Shown: positions 23,857 through 32,440 of the stretch, piece after piece
How positions within the stretch are numbered: position 1 is the first letter of the stretch
Layout: each line of letters begins with the position of its first letter
Assembly (NCBI GenBank): GCA_024401165.1
Contig: JAKSLN010000018.1
Span: 1 to 32,880 of the forward strand
Source: Bacteroidaceae bacterium
GTDB lineage: Bacteria > Bacteroidota > Bacteroidia > Bacteroidales > Bacteroidaceae
Length of the DNA: 32,880 bases
Direction: 5' to 3'
Translations under genes and position numbers: made by a program
Notes under the pieces: model-generated
Told to the model about the DNA's origin: nothing
Seen by the model: only the letters and a program-made list of their open reading frames with translations
Database searches by the model: none

Positions 23857-25074
23857 ATGGAAACCTTTATTTTAGATAATGGGTTACGCGTGGTGACCGA
23901 CAGTTCGGCGACTGATGTGGTATATTGTGGAATTGCCATAGATGCCGGAACGCGAGACGAACTCGTGGGTGAAGAGGGAATTGCGCATTTTACCGAACAC
24001 CTGACGTTCAAGGGCACGCATAGACGTAAGTCGTGGCACATCCTCAATCGCATGGAGAGCGTGGGTGGCGACTTGAACGCGTTTACGGGAAAGGAGGAGA
24101 CCGTATACTACTGTACTTTCCTGAAGGAACATTTTGCTCGTGCCATTGACTTACTATTGGACATTGTGTTTAATAGCACGTATCCGCAACACGAGATGGA
24201 TAAGGAAGTTGAGGTTGTCATCGATGAAATCGAGAGTTATTGCGATTCTCCATCTGAGTTGATCTACGATGACTTTGAAAATCTACTATTCAATGGGCAT
24301 TCTCTTGGACACAATATTTTGGGCGATGCCGAGGGACTACGTAAGATGAAGAGTGAGGACATTATCCGTTTTGTACAACGACTTTATCGTCCTGACCGGA
24401 TGGTTCTGTTTGTAAAAGGCAATATTCCGTCCAAAACGGTGCTGCGCCTAGTCCAGAAGTCGAAAAATGTTGGACGGCATGTCGAGCCGAATGTTACGGA
24501 ACGCCTTGCTCCACCGTCCTATATGCCACAAAACATCGTGATGGAAAAGGGAACTCATCAGGCCCATGTCATGATGGGAACGCGTTCGTTTGGTGCCAAT
24601 GACCATCGCCACTTGCATCTCTCCTTTCTTAACAATATCCTCGGTGGACCCAGCATGAATTCGCGCCTAAACCTTGCCTTACGTGAGCGAAATGGACTGG
24701 TTTATACGGTCGAAAGTAATTCCGTCTGTTATTCCGACGTGGGTGTTTGGAGTGTCTATTTCGGGTGTGACAAGGACGACGTGAAACGTTGCCAGAACTT
24801 GGTTTTGAAAGAGTTAAAGCGCTTGACGGACCGCCCCTTGACAGAGCGCGAACTTATGGCAGCCAAGCGCCAGATGATTGGTCAGATTTGTGTGTCCTAC
24901 GATTCTTTTGAGAATGTCGCCATTGGCATGGGAAAGCGGTTCTTGCATTACAATCGGGTACAAACGTGCGAAGACCTTTGCTGTCGCATAGATGCTTTGA
25001 CGGCAGAGGAACTTCACCAAACCGCGTGCGAACTCTTTGTTCCCGAAAAAATGACCACTCTTGTTTATAAGTGA
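23857..25074 (+). CDS. M16 family zinc peptidase (pitrilysin-type)
   Basis: A 405-residue processing-peptidase-like protein. The inverted zinc motif HxxEH is HFTEH (H44, E47, H48), with threonine where most relatives have leucine. The third zinc ligand is probably E124 in VVIDEIESYCDSP, with E117 seven residues before it. The C-terminal M16 half has GGPSMNSRLNLALRERNGLVY. There is no signal peptide, so it likely acts in the cytoplasm; substrates are unknown. The last 10 bases overlap the end of the convergent sugar kinase gene. Confidence 0.93.
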   Translation: METFILDNGLRVVTDSSATDVVYCGIAIDAGTRDELVGEEGIAHFTEHLTFKGTHRRKSWHILNRMESVGGDLNAFTGKEETVYYCTFLKEHFARAIDLLLDIVFNSTYPQHEMDKEVEVVIDEIESYCDSPSELIYDDFENLLFNGHSLGHNILGDAEGLRKMKSEDIIRFVQRLYRPDRMVLFVKGNIPSKTVLRLVQKSKNVGRHVEPNVTERLAPPSYMPQNIVMEKGTHQAHVMMGTRSFGANDHRHLHLSFLNNILGGPSMNSRLNLALRERNGLVYTVESNSVCYSDVGVWSVYFGCDKDDVKRCQNLVLKELKRLTDRPLTERELMAAKRQMIGQICVSYDSFENVAIGMGKRFLHYNRVQTCEDLCCRIDALTAEELHQTACELFVPEKMTTLVYK

Positions 25075-25991
25075 GGCAACCCTGCCGCAAACTCGCGGCT
25101 GATGCTGTTGTGTTCACTTTGGCAAACCTCAGCCGCAAAAGCACAACCGCTTTTCAGCAGTTTAATCCACATATCTTCGGATAGGTTGGCCAGGTCATCG
25201 CGCTTGATTCCATTTTGAATCAAACCATAGATTAAACCAGCATTGAAATTGTCGCCAGCCCCAACCGTACTTACTGTATTGACGGGTGGAACGGGGAAGT
25301 CGATGGTGGTGTGTGGCATGCAAACCGTGATAAGACCTGGGCCGCTGGTGCAAATGAAGAGTGGGCAGTACTGCGCAATGTGCTCTCTGTAGATGGTACG
25401 GGCATCGCGTTCGTTGTACATGATTTCAAAGTCATCGGCTGAGCCTCTAACGACGACGCTGTGCTCAAAATTCTCGATGAGAGCGGGCATTAGTTGCTCC
25501 AATTCATGCTGGTGAGATTTGCGGAAATTTAGGTCGTAGTATACGATGGAACCAGCGTTTTTTGTTGCTTTCAGTACCTTCTGAACATACGCTCTTGTGC
25601 CAGGACTTGATGCGTAGAATGAACCGAAGAGCAGTACGTCGTCTGGTGTAAAGGTGGGGATGGATGTTTCTGGTTTGGCGTTGGGAGGAGTTTTGTAGAA
25701 GAGGTAGTTTGCATCGCCCTGCTCGTTCAGCATCGCCAGTGAGATGGCACTCTTCTCGTCCTCGCGTAGTTCGAAATAATCGGTGTTGACGCCGTTGTCT
25801 TTCAGAAAGTCAATGGTCTGCTGACCCACAACGTCTCCACCCGTATAACCGAGGAAGATAGAAGGCGTCTCCGTTCGTCCTAACGAGATGATGGTGTTGA
25901 AACAACTGCCACCGGGGACAGCTGCAATAGGCTGGTTGTTACGGAAGAGAATATCCATTATCGTCTCTCCCATTGCGATTACTTTGCGCAT
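25065..25991 (-). CDS. PfkB-family carbohydrate kinase (fructokinase-like)
   Basis: A 308-residue ribokinase-fold sugar kinase. The N-terminal sugar-binding signature is PGGSCFNTIISLG (26-38), and the C-terminal anion-hole and catalytic motif is TVGAGDNFNAGLIYG with the base D247. Fructose is the likeliest substrate by overall pattern, but ribose or other sugars cannot be excluded. The promoter box is at 26009-26016. The gene ends inside the last 10 bases of the convergent M16 gene. Confidence 0.9.
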   Translation of the reverse strand: MRKVIAMGETIMDILFRNNQPIAAVPGGSCFNTIISLGRTETPSIFLGYTGGDVVGQQTIDFLKDNGVNTDYFELREDEKSAISLAMLNEQGDANYLFYKTPPNAKPETSIPTFTPDDVLLFGSFYASSPGTRAYVQKVLKATKNAGSIVYYDLNFRKSHQHELEQLMPALIENFEHSVVVRGSADDFEIMYNERDARTIYREHIAQYCPLFICTSGPGLITVCMPHTTIDFPVPPVNTVSTVGAGDNFNAGLIYGLIQNGIKRDDLANLSEDMWIKLLKSGCAFAAEVCQSEHNSISREFAAGLPHL

Positions 25992-26008
25992 TTTTGTCTA
26001 ATTTGTTG

Positions 26009-26016
26009 CAAATCTA
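26009..26016 (-). promoter_or_regulatory. Promoter of the PfkB kinase
   Basis: The minus strand reads TAGATTTG about 18 bases before the ATG at 25991. No clear -33 box. Confidence 0.55.
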
Positions 26017-26059
26017 CAACAAATAATCGAGATAAAGGCATAGTTCCATCTTTTTTTCG

Positions 26060-26067
26060 TACTTTTG
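26060..26067 (+). promoter_or_regulatory. Promoter of the DEAD-box helicase
   Basis: TACTTTTG on the plus strand, 93 bases before the ATG at 26161, divergent from the kinase promoter. Confidence 0.6.
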
Positions 26068-26073
26068 CACCCA

Positions 26074-26160
26074 AATTTGTAACGAACAAGGTAAAGGTGA
26101 GAAGTAAGTAAAACTCCCATTCTCTTCATCGGGTTCGTAGTTTAACACCAATAATTAATA
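26074..26160 (+). promoter_or_regulatory. Structured leader of the DEAD-box helicase mRNA
   Basis: ACGAAC (26082-26087) pairs with GTTCGT (26133-26138), and inside it GAGAA (26099-26103) pairs with TTCTC (26120-26124). A folded leader of this size is compatible with temperature- or self-regulation as known for some helicase genes, but nothing here proves it. Confidence 0.35.
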
Positions 26161-28203
26161 ATGACATTTCAAGAACTAGGCCTTTCAGAAGCTTTACTGA
26201 AGGCCATTGATGAAGCGGGCTACGTGCATCCCATGCCCGTTCAGGAAGCGGTTATTCCTTTCCTACTCCAACAGGATCGCGACGTAGTAGCGCTCGCACA
26301 GACCGGAACCGGCAAGACGGCAGCGTATGGCTTGCCCGTGTTGCAGCAGATCGCTTCGCAGCCCCTCAGCGGTGCAAAATCACAAGGTGAACAGTCGTCT
26401 TCCAAACCTCAGGCCGTCATTCTGGCACCAACCCGTGAGCTTTGCCTCCAGATTGCCGATGACCTCGAGGGATTCAGCAAGTATATCCCCGATTTGCGCC
26501 TATTGGCCGTGTACGGAGGTGCTAATATCGAACCACAAATTCGTGCCCTGAAGCACGGTGTAGATGTCATCGTGGCCACTCCCGGTCGTCTCATCGACTT
26601 AATGAACCGTGGTGCAGCACGCTTGGATGCTGTGCGATATGTTGTTCTGGATGAGGCAGATGAGATGCTGTCGATGGGTTTTCAGGAAGATATGGACACC
26701 ATCCTCGAAGGCGTTCCTGACGACCATCGCACGCTACTCTTCAGCGCTACGATGAGCAAGGAGATTGAGCGCATCGCCAAGAACTATCTGACAGATTCTG
26801 AAGAGATTCAGGTTGGAAGCCGCAACGAAGGCGCTGAGAACGTCAACCACATTTACTATATGGTTCACGCCAAGGATAAGTATCTGGCACTCAAGCGTGT
26901 AGTCGATTACTATCCCAAGATCTACGCCATCATCTTCTGTCGCACCCGATTGGAAACCCAAGAGGTGGCAGACAACCTCATTCACGATGGATACAGTGCC
27001 GATGCCCTGCATGGCGACCTTTCGCAGCAGCAGCGTGACCTGACGATGCAGAAGTTCCGCCAGCATCGCACGCAGCTTCTTGTGGCAACCGACGTGGCTG
27101 CTCGTGGCCTTGATGTGACGGACCTCACCCATGTCATCAACTTTGGAATGCCCGATGACACCGAGAATTATACGCATCGAAGCGGCCGTACCGGTCGTGC
27201 CGGAAAGAAGGGAACGAGTATCTGCATCGTCCACGTCCGTGAACGTGGAAAGATCAAACTCGTGGAGAAAACCATCCAAAAGGCATTCGTCAAGGGCGAA
27301 CTTCCCAGTGGCAAGGACATCTGTGCCAAGCAACTTTATCGTGTCATCGACGACATCGAGCACGAAGAGGTGGACGAGGAGGAAATTGCAGATTTCTTGC
27401 CCGAGGTTAACCGTCGCTGGGAATGGCTCGATAAGGAGGATTTGATAAAGCGCGTTCTGAGTCGTGAGTTTGGCCGCTTCCTTCAATATTATGCCAATGC
27501 ACCAGAGATAGAGGACGTAGAAGACCGCGTGAGTAAGGCGGGCAAGGAGGGCGGACGCCGCAAGAAAGGTGACCGCAGCGCCGAGTCTGGCTATACGCGC
27601 CTCTTTGTTACTGTGGGTAAGATGGATGGTGTATATGCTCGCGAGATGATTCGCCTCATCGATGCGAATTTGGGCGAAAAGATAGAGGTTGGCCGCATCG
27701 ACCTCATGAAGAACTTCTCTTTTGTTGAGGTGTTAGAACAGGACGCTTCTCGCGTCATCAAGGCTCTGCAGGGTGCCCGTGTGAAGGGACGTGAGGTGAG
27801 AGTTGACTATGCCGATGCCACTCCAGACGGTGCAAAGGAACCTAAAAAGGCCAAGCGTGACAAGGAACCCAGAGAATCCAGATCGCCTAAGGATGCAAGA
27901 CCTTCCAGAACGTCAAGGGATTCCAGGCCCTCCAAGGAAGAGCGCCCCATGAATCGTGCCGAACGCCGTGCCGCTCAGGCTGCCGCGAAAGCAGGTAAGG
28001 GTGGCGACGGTCGTTCTGCTCGACAGAAACCCTCTCGCGAAGAGCGTGGTTACACAGCAGCTCGCGGCAAGAAGGTTACCAAGGAGGACTGGATGCAGTT
28101 CCTCAACCCCGATAAGGCTCGCAAGGGCAAGGAAACGCTTGTTGGTGAGGAACCCGACTTCAGCGAGGAAGGATGGGCACGCCGCTATCCAAAGAAGAAG
28201 TAA
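26161..28203 (+). CDS. DEAD-box ATP-dependent RNA helicase (DeaD/CsdA-like)
   Basis: A 680-residue helicase that remodels structured RNA, likely in ribosome assembly or cold adaptation. Motifs in order: Q motif around PMPVQ (24-28), AQTGTGKT (46-53), PTREL (90-94), TPGR (140-143), DEAD (164-167), SAT (195-197), then RGLDV and HRSGRTGRAGKKG in the second RecA domain. A DbpA-type RNA-binding domain follows (about 475-555, YTRLFVTVGKMDGVY to VRVDYAD). A long basic, Arg/Lys/Ser-rich, probably disordered tail (555-680) ends the protein. A Gln/Ser-rich insert at about 66-83 sits before motif Ia. The S46 peptidase gene follows after 62 bp. Confidence 0.95.
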   Translation: MTFQELGLSEALLKAIDEAGYVHPMPVQEAVIPFLLQQDRDVVALAQTGTGKTAAYGLPVLQQIASQPLSGAKSQGEQSSSKPQAVILAPTRELCLQIADDLEGFSKYIPDLRLLAVYGGANIEPQIRALKHGVDVIVATPGRLIDLMNRGAARLDAVRYVVLDEADEMLSMGFQEDMDTILEGVPDDHRTLLFSATMSKEIERIAKNYLTDSEEIQVGSRNEGAENVNHIYYMVHAKDKYLALKRVVDYYPKIYAIIFCRTRLETQEVADNLIHDGYSADALHGDLSQQQRDLTMQKFRQHRTQLLVATDVAARGLDVTDLTHVINFGMPDDTENYTHRSGRTGRAGKKGTSICIVHVRERGKIKLVEKTIQKAFVKGELPSGKDICAKQLYRVIDDIEHEEVDEEEIADFLPEVNRRWEWLDKEDLIKRVLSREFGRFLQYYANAPEIEDVEDRVSKAGKEGGRRKKGDRSAESGYTRLFVTVGKMDGVYAREMIRLIDANLGEKIEVGRIDLMKNFSFVEVLEQDASRVIKALQGARVKGREVRVDYADATPDGAKEPKKAKRDKEPRESRSPKDARPSRTSRDSRPSKEERPMNRAERRAAQAAAKAGKGGDGRSARQKPSREERGYTAARGKKVTKEDWMQFLNPDKARKGKETLVGEEPDFSEEGWARRYPKKK

Positions 28204-28222
28204 TTCCTCTGCAACGAGTCCT

Positions 28223-28251
28223 TTAACGATTAAACGACTTAACGATTAAAC
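28223..28251 (+). repeat. Two copies of TTAACGATTAAAC before the S46 peptidase
   Basis: The 13-mer is at 28223-28235 and 28239-28251, giving a 16-bp period, in the 62-bp gap between helicase and peptidase. No TAnnTTTG box is seen in this gap, so the repeats may be leader sequence or a regulator site. Confidence 0.6.
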
Positions 28252-28265
28252 AAAAAACAGTAATA

Positions 28266-30443
28266 ATGAACTTCAAGAAGATTTTATTATCAGGCCTTAT
28301 GGCCGTAGGTACCCTTTCGGCAAGTGCCGATGAAGGAATGTGGGTGCTTCACAAGATCGACCCTCGCACAGAAGCTGCCATGCAGCAGCTGGGTCTGAAG
28401 TTGAATGCCCAGCAGTTGTACGACCCCGAAAGTGGTGTGTCGCTCAAGGATGCTGTCGTTGACTTTGGCGACTTTTGCTCTGGTGTTGTTGTGAGCAAGG
28501 ACGGTCTCGTCTTCACCAACCACCACTGCGGATTTGGTGCCATCCAGTCGCTGAGCACCACCGAGGATGACATCCTGAAGAATGGTTTCGTGGCACACAG
28601 TTATGCTGAGGAGCGTCCTGCCGAGGGCCTTTACGTTAATTTCCTGCAGCAGAGCATCGATGTCACCGACCGTGTCATGGCTGGTATCAATGCCGAGCGT
28701 CGCAAGGATATGGCCGACCCCAACCGTCCTTATCGCACCGAACAGGAACTCTACCAGCAGACGGGTGCTGAGATTCTGGAGAAGATCTACCAGGAATATC
28801 GCCAGCAGTATCCCGGTCCCAAGTACGAGGTCCGCGCTCAGGCATTCTATGGCCAAAGCAAAGCCTATATCTCTATATATAAGGTATATCGCGACATCCG
28901 CCTTGTCTTCACTCCCACCCAGACTCTGGGTAAGTTTGGTGGTGACACCGACAACTGGATGTGGCCTCGCCAGACGTGCGACTTCAGTGTCTTCCGCATC
29001 TATGCCGACAAAGATGGTAATCCCGCCGAGTACAGCGCCGAAAACGTTCCCTACCACCCCAAGCGCTGGGCACAGGTCAGTCTGCAGGGCTATGCTCCTG
29101 GCGACTATTGTATGACCATCGGTTATCCTGGCTCTACCAGTCGCTATCTGAGCAGCTACGGTATCACCGAGCGCATGGAGATGCAGAACAAACCTCGCAT
29201 CGAGGTGCGCGGTCTGAAGCAAGACGTTTGGACTAAGTGGATGAAGCGCGAGCGTGCCATCGGCATCAAGTACGCCAGCAAGTTCGCCTCTTCCAGCAAT
29301 TACTGGAAGAACTCCATCGGTATGAACAAGGCCCTCGCCGATCTAGGCGTTGTGAGCCAGAAGGAGCAGCTCGAGCAGCGCATCCAGAATTGGGTCAACC
29401 TGAGCGAAGCTCGCAAGGTGCGCTTCGGCAAGATGTTGCCCACCCTCAAGGAACTCTATGCCAAGCGTGGCAACCTGGTTCGCAACATCATGTATTTCAA
29501 CGAGACACTCTCTGGTTGCGAGATTGCTACCGTTGCCCGTCAGGCCGACCGTCTGCTGTTGGCTCAGGGCGATGAGGACAAGGCCGTTTGTCGCAAAGCA
29601 TATGAGGACTATCTCAAGGACTACGATGAGCGTCTCGACGAGGAAGCTACCGCCACTCTGCTGAAGAATCTGGCAGCAAGACTCGACGCCCAGTACCTGC
29701 CCACCATCATCGACACCGTCAAGAACAAGTTTAACGGCGACTATGCCGCCTACGCCCGCGACCTCTTCAGTCGTTCGGCTGTGGTAGGTCCCGATGCCAT
29801 TAGCAAGGTGGAGAAGATGGATAAGGAAGCCTTGCAGCGCGACCCCGCCTTGCAGTTCCGTCAGGAGATGGCGGCAGCCTATGGCATGCTTGCTGTCGAG
29901 GTCAACCAGTATTCTGCCGACATCGAGTACAACGAGAACCTCCTCACCCAGGCATTCCTCGAAATGGAGCAGGAGAGCCCCCACTATAGCGATGCCAACT
30001 TCTCTATGCGCCTCTCATATGGTATCATTCAGGATTACACCGCTGGTGGTATGCACTATCAGTACTACACCAACTCTCAGAGCCTCCTCGACAAGGCTGC
30101 CCAGCAGAAGGAGATTGAGGACTACCTGCTCGAAGATAACATCGTCAGCCTGCTCAAGCAGGGTGATTTCGGTCCCTATGCCGACAAGCGCACCAAGGAG
30201 ATGCAGCTTTGCTTCCTCTCCAACAACGACATCACCGGTGGTAACTCAGGTTCACCTATGTTCAACGGCAAGGGCGAACTCATTGGTTTGGCCTTCGATG
30301 GTAACTGGGAGGCCATGTCGGGCGACATCTCCTTCGATCCCGCCCTGCAGCGCTGCATTGGCGTCGACATCCGCTTCGTCCTCTACCTCATCGACAAGTG
30401 GGGACACGCCGACAATCTCATTCGCGAGATAGGTGCTAAGTAA
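28266..30443 (+). CDS. S46 family dipeptidyl-peptidase (DPP7-like)
   Basis: A 725-residue secreted serine peptidase. It has a signal peptide (1-21, ending SASA-D). The catalytic histidine is in FTNHHCGFGAIQ (H87 next to C88), the aspartate in the DNWMWPRQTCDFSVFRIY region, and the serine S661 in GGNSGSPMF. S46 enzymes remove dipeptides from peptide N-termini in the periplasm of asaccharolytic and mixed-diet Bacteroidetes. Glycine at 679 (AFDGNWEAMSG), where DPP11 enzymes carry arginine as I recall, suggests DPP7-type preference for hydrophobic residues rather than Asp/Glu. Length is normal. It is followed by a 96-residue orphan gene and a strong terminator. Confidence 0.95.
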   Translation: MNFKKILLSGLMAVGTLSASADEGMWVLHKIDPRTEAAMQQLGLKLNAQQLYDPESGVSLKDAVVDFGDFCSGVVVSKDGLVFTNHHCGFGAIQSLSTTEDDILKNGFVAHSYAEERPAEGLYVNFLQQSIDVTDRVMAGINAERRKDMADPNRPYRTEQELYQQTGAEILEKIYQEYRQQYPGPKYEVRAQAFYGQSKAYISIYKVYRDIRLVFTPTQTLGKFGGDTDNWMWPRQTCDFSVFRIYADKDGNPAEYSAENVPYHPKRWAQVSLQGYAPGDYCMTIGYPGSTSRYLSSYGITERMEMQNKPRIEVRGLKQDVWTKWMKRERAIGIKYASKFASSSNYWKNSIGMNKALADLGVVSQKEQLEQRIQNWVNLSEARKVRFGKMLPTLKELYAKRGNLVRNIMYFNETLSGCEIATVARQADRLLLAQGDEDKAVCRKAYEDYLKDYDERLDEEATATLLKNLAARLDAQYLPTIIDTVKNKFNGDYAAYARDLFSRSAVVGPDAISKVEKMDKEALQRDPALQFRQEMAAAYGMLAVEVNQYSADIEYNENLLTQAFLEMEQESPHYSDANFSMRLSYGIIQDYTAGGMHYQYYTNSQSLLDKAAQQKEIEDYLLEDNIVSLLKQGDFGPYADKRTKEMQLCFLSNNDITGGNSGSPMFNGKGELIGLAFDGNWEAMSGDISFDPALQRCIGVDIRFVLYLIDKWGHADNLIREIGAK

Positions 30444-30471
30444 GGTGCAGGGTCGTTCTTAATCGATTGAT

Positions 30472-30762
30472 ATGCAAGAAGTCATCATGACGCCAGACAT
30501 GTGTATGCGTTTCCTTGTCTGGTCGTACTACTATCACAACGTAATGCCAGAGAAGAACCGCAGCTACGAGGCTTGCGGTCTCTTCTCCGACAATGACGTT
30601 CGTCGTCTCGACGAACTCAAGGACATGCTCTTCCGCTGTTTCGAGGAGCAGTCCGTCTTCAATGCTTGCAAGCAGTTTCAACTGGCCAAGGTCAGGGGCG
30701 AGGCATGTCCCTTCCCCCAGTCAGAGTTGGACCGCATGTTTGCCAAGCCCCAGACTAAGTAA
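30472..30762 (+). CDS. Hypothetical 96-residue protein
   Basis: A small soluble protein starting 28 bp after the S46 stop. It has five cysteines (C11, C35, C56, C65, C79), an aromatic run VWSYYYHN near the N-terminus, no signal peptide and no membrane segment. A second ATG at 30487 is possible. Codon use is like that of its neighbours, and a strong hairpin terminator follows 29 bp after the stop, so it is probably a real gene co-transcribed with the peptidase. I do not recognise a family or function. Confidence 0.65.
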   Translation: MQEVIMTPDMCMRFLVWSYYYHNVMPEKNRSYEACGLFSDNDVRRLDELKDMLFRCFEEQSVFNACKQFQLAKVRGEACPFPQSELDRMFAKPQTK

Positions 30763-30791
30763 AAACATCCTAAACTGTATAAATGATAAAA

Positions 30792-30831
30792 CGGCTAAGC
30801 GATCATGACCGCTTAGCCGCTTATCTTTTTT
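30792..30831 (+). terminator. Strong, probably bidirectional intrinsic terminator
   Basis: A perfect 10-bp stem, CGGCTAAGCG (30792-30801) with CGCTTAGCCG (30810-30819), 8-base loop, then CTTATCTTTTTT on the plus strand. Read from the minus strand the same stem is followed by TTTTATC, so it can also end the convergent esterase transcript. Confidence 0.85.
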
Positions 30832-30852
30832 AGACATTCGCTTAGCCGCTTA
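30810..30852 (+). repeat. 14-mer direct repeat overlapping the terminator
   Basis: CGCTTAGCCGCTTA is present at 30810-30823 (the 3' arm of the terminator) and again at 30839-30852. It is followed by several degenerate TAACCG-like copies to about 30885. Confidence 0.6.
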
Positions 30853-30893
30853 ACCGCATAACCTTCTAACTGCCTAACCGTGCAACCACTCAA

Positions 30894-32075
<1,182 letters not shown>

Positions 32076-32076
32076 T

Positions 32077-32210
32077 TATAATCAAGAATTTGTGAATGAG
32101 TGAGTTTTCTGTCTTACTTTTCTTATTAATTCATGAATTATTTGGAATTGATAGACCTACCATCACCAATTGACTACGTCGAGCTAAACCTTCACTAATT
32201 CTTGATTATA
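32077..32210. repeat. 134-bp element bounded by 20-bp inverted repeats
   Basis: TATAATCAAGAATTTGTGAA (32077-32096) and its inverse (32191-32210) match at 19 of 20 positions with 94 bases between. The inside holds a palindrome AATTCATGAATT (about 32131-32142) and no TAnnTTTG box on either strand. A 12-mer CTTATGGTTTTG flanks it on both sides (32035-32046 and 32231-32242). It lies in the predicted 5' leader of the esterase. It could be a non-autonomous mobile repeat, an RNA fold, or an inversion site. Confidence 0.55.
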
Positions 32211-32293
32211 TAAATCTTTTTGCACAGTTACTTATGGTTTTGTTTTTTTGTGGTTTTACGGTTTTGTCCGTCTGTTGGGGGAACAATTCCACA

Positions 32294-32301
32294 CAAAGAT
32301 A
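32294..32301 (-). promoter_or_regulatory. Promoter of the esterase
   Basis: The minus strand reads TATCTTTG. The predicted leader is about 257 nt long and includes the whole inverted-repeat element. No obvious -33 box. Confidence 0.5.
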
Positions 32302-32386
32302 CGTTCTTTTTCCCGATAATATTGTATAATGCGAGCAAAAACCGAAGATTTATGTCAAAAATGCCATATAAGTGAATGAATATGTG

Positions 32387-32394
32387 TATCTTTG
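32387..32394 (+). promoter_or_regulatory. Promoter of the GH97 gene
   Basis: TATCTTTG on the plus strand, 46 bases before the ATG at 32441. No obvious -33 box. Confidence 0.55.
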
Positions 32395-32440
32395 TGAGCT
32401 AATATCGAGATTTTATCCGAAATATCTAACAATACTAACA

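Noticed and set aside
32077..32210. Invertible promoter switch
   Set aside because: The inverted repeats fit, but neither strand inside has a TAnnTTTG box and no recombinase gene is in the window. Inversion stays possible but is not the preferred reading.
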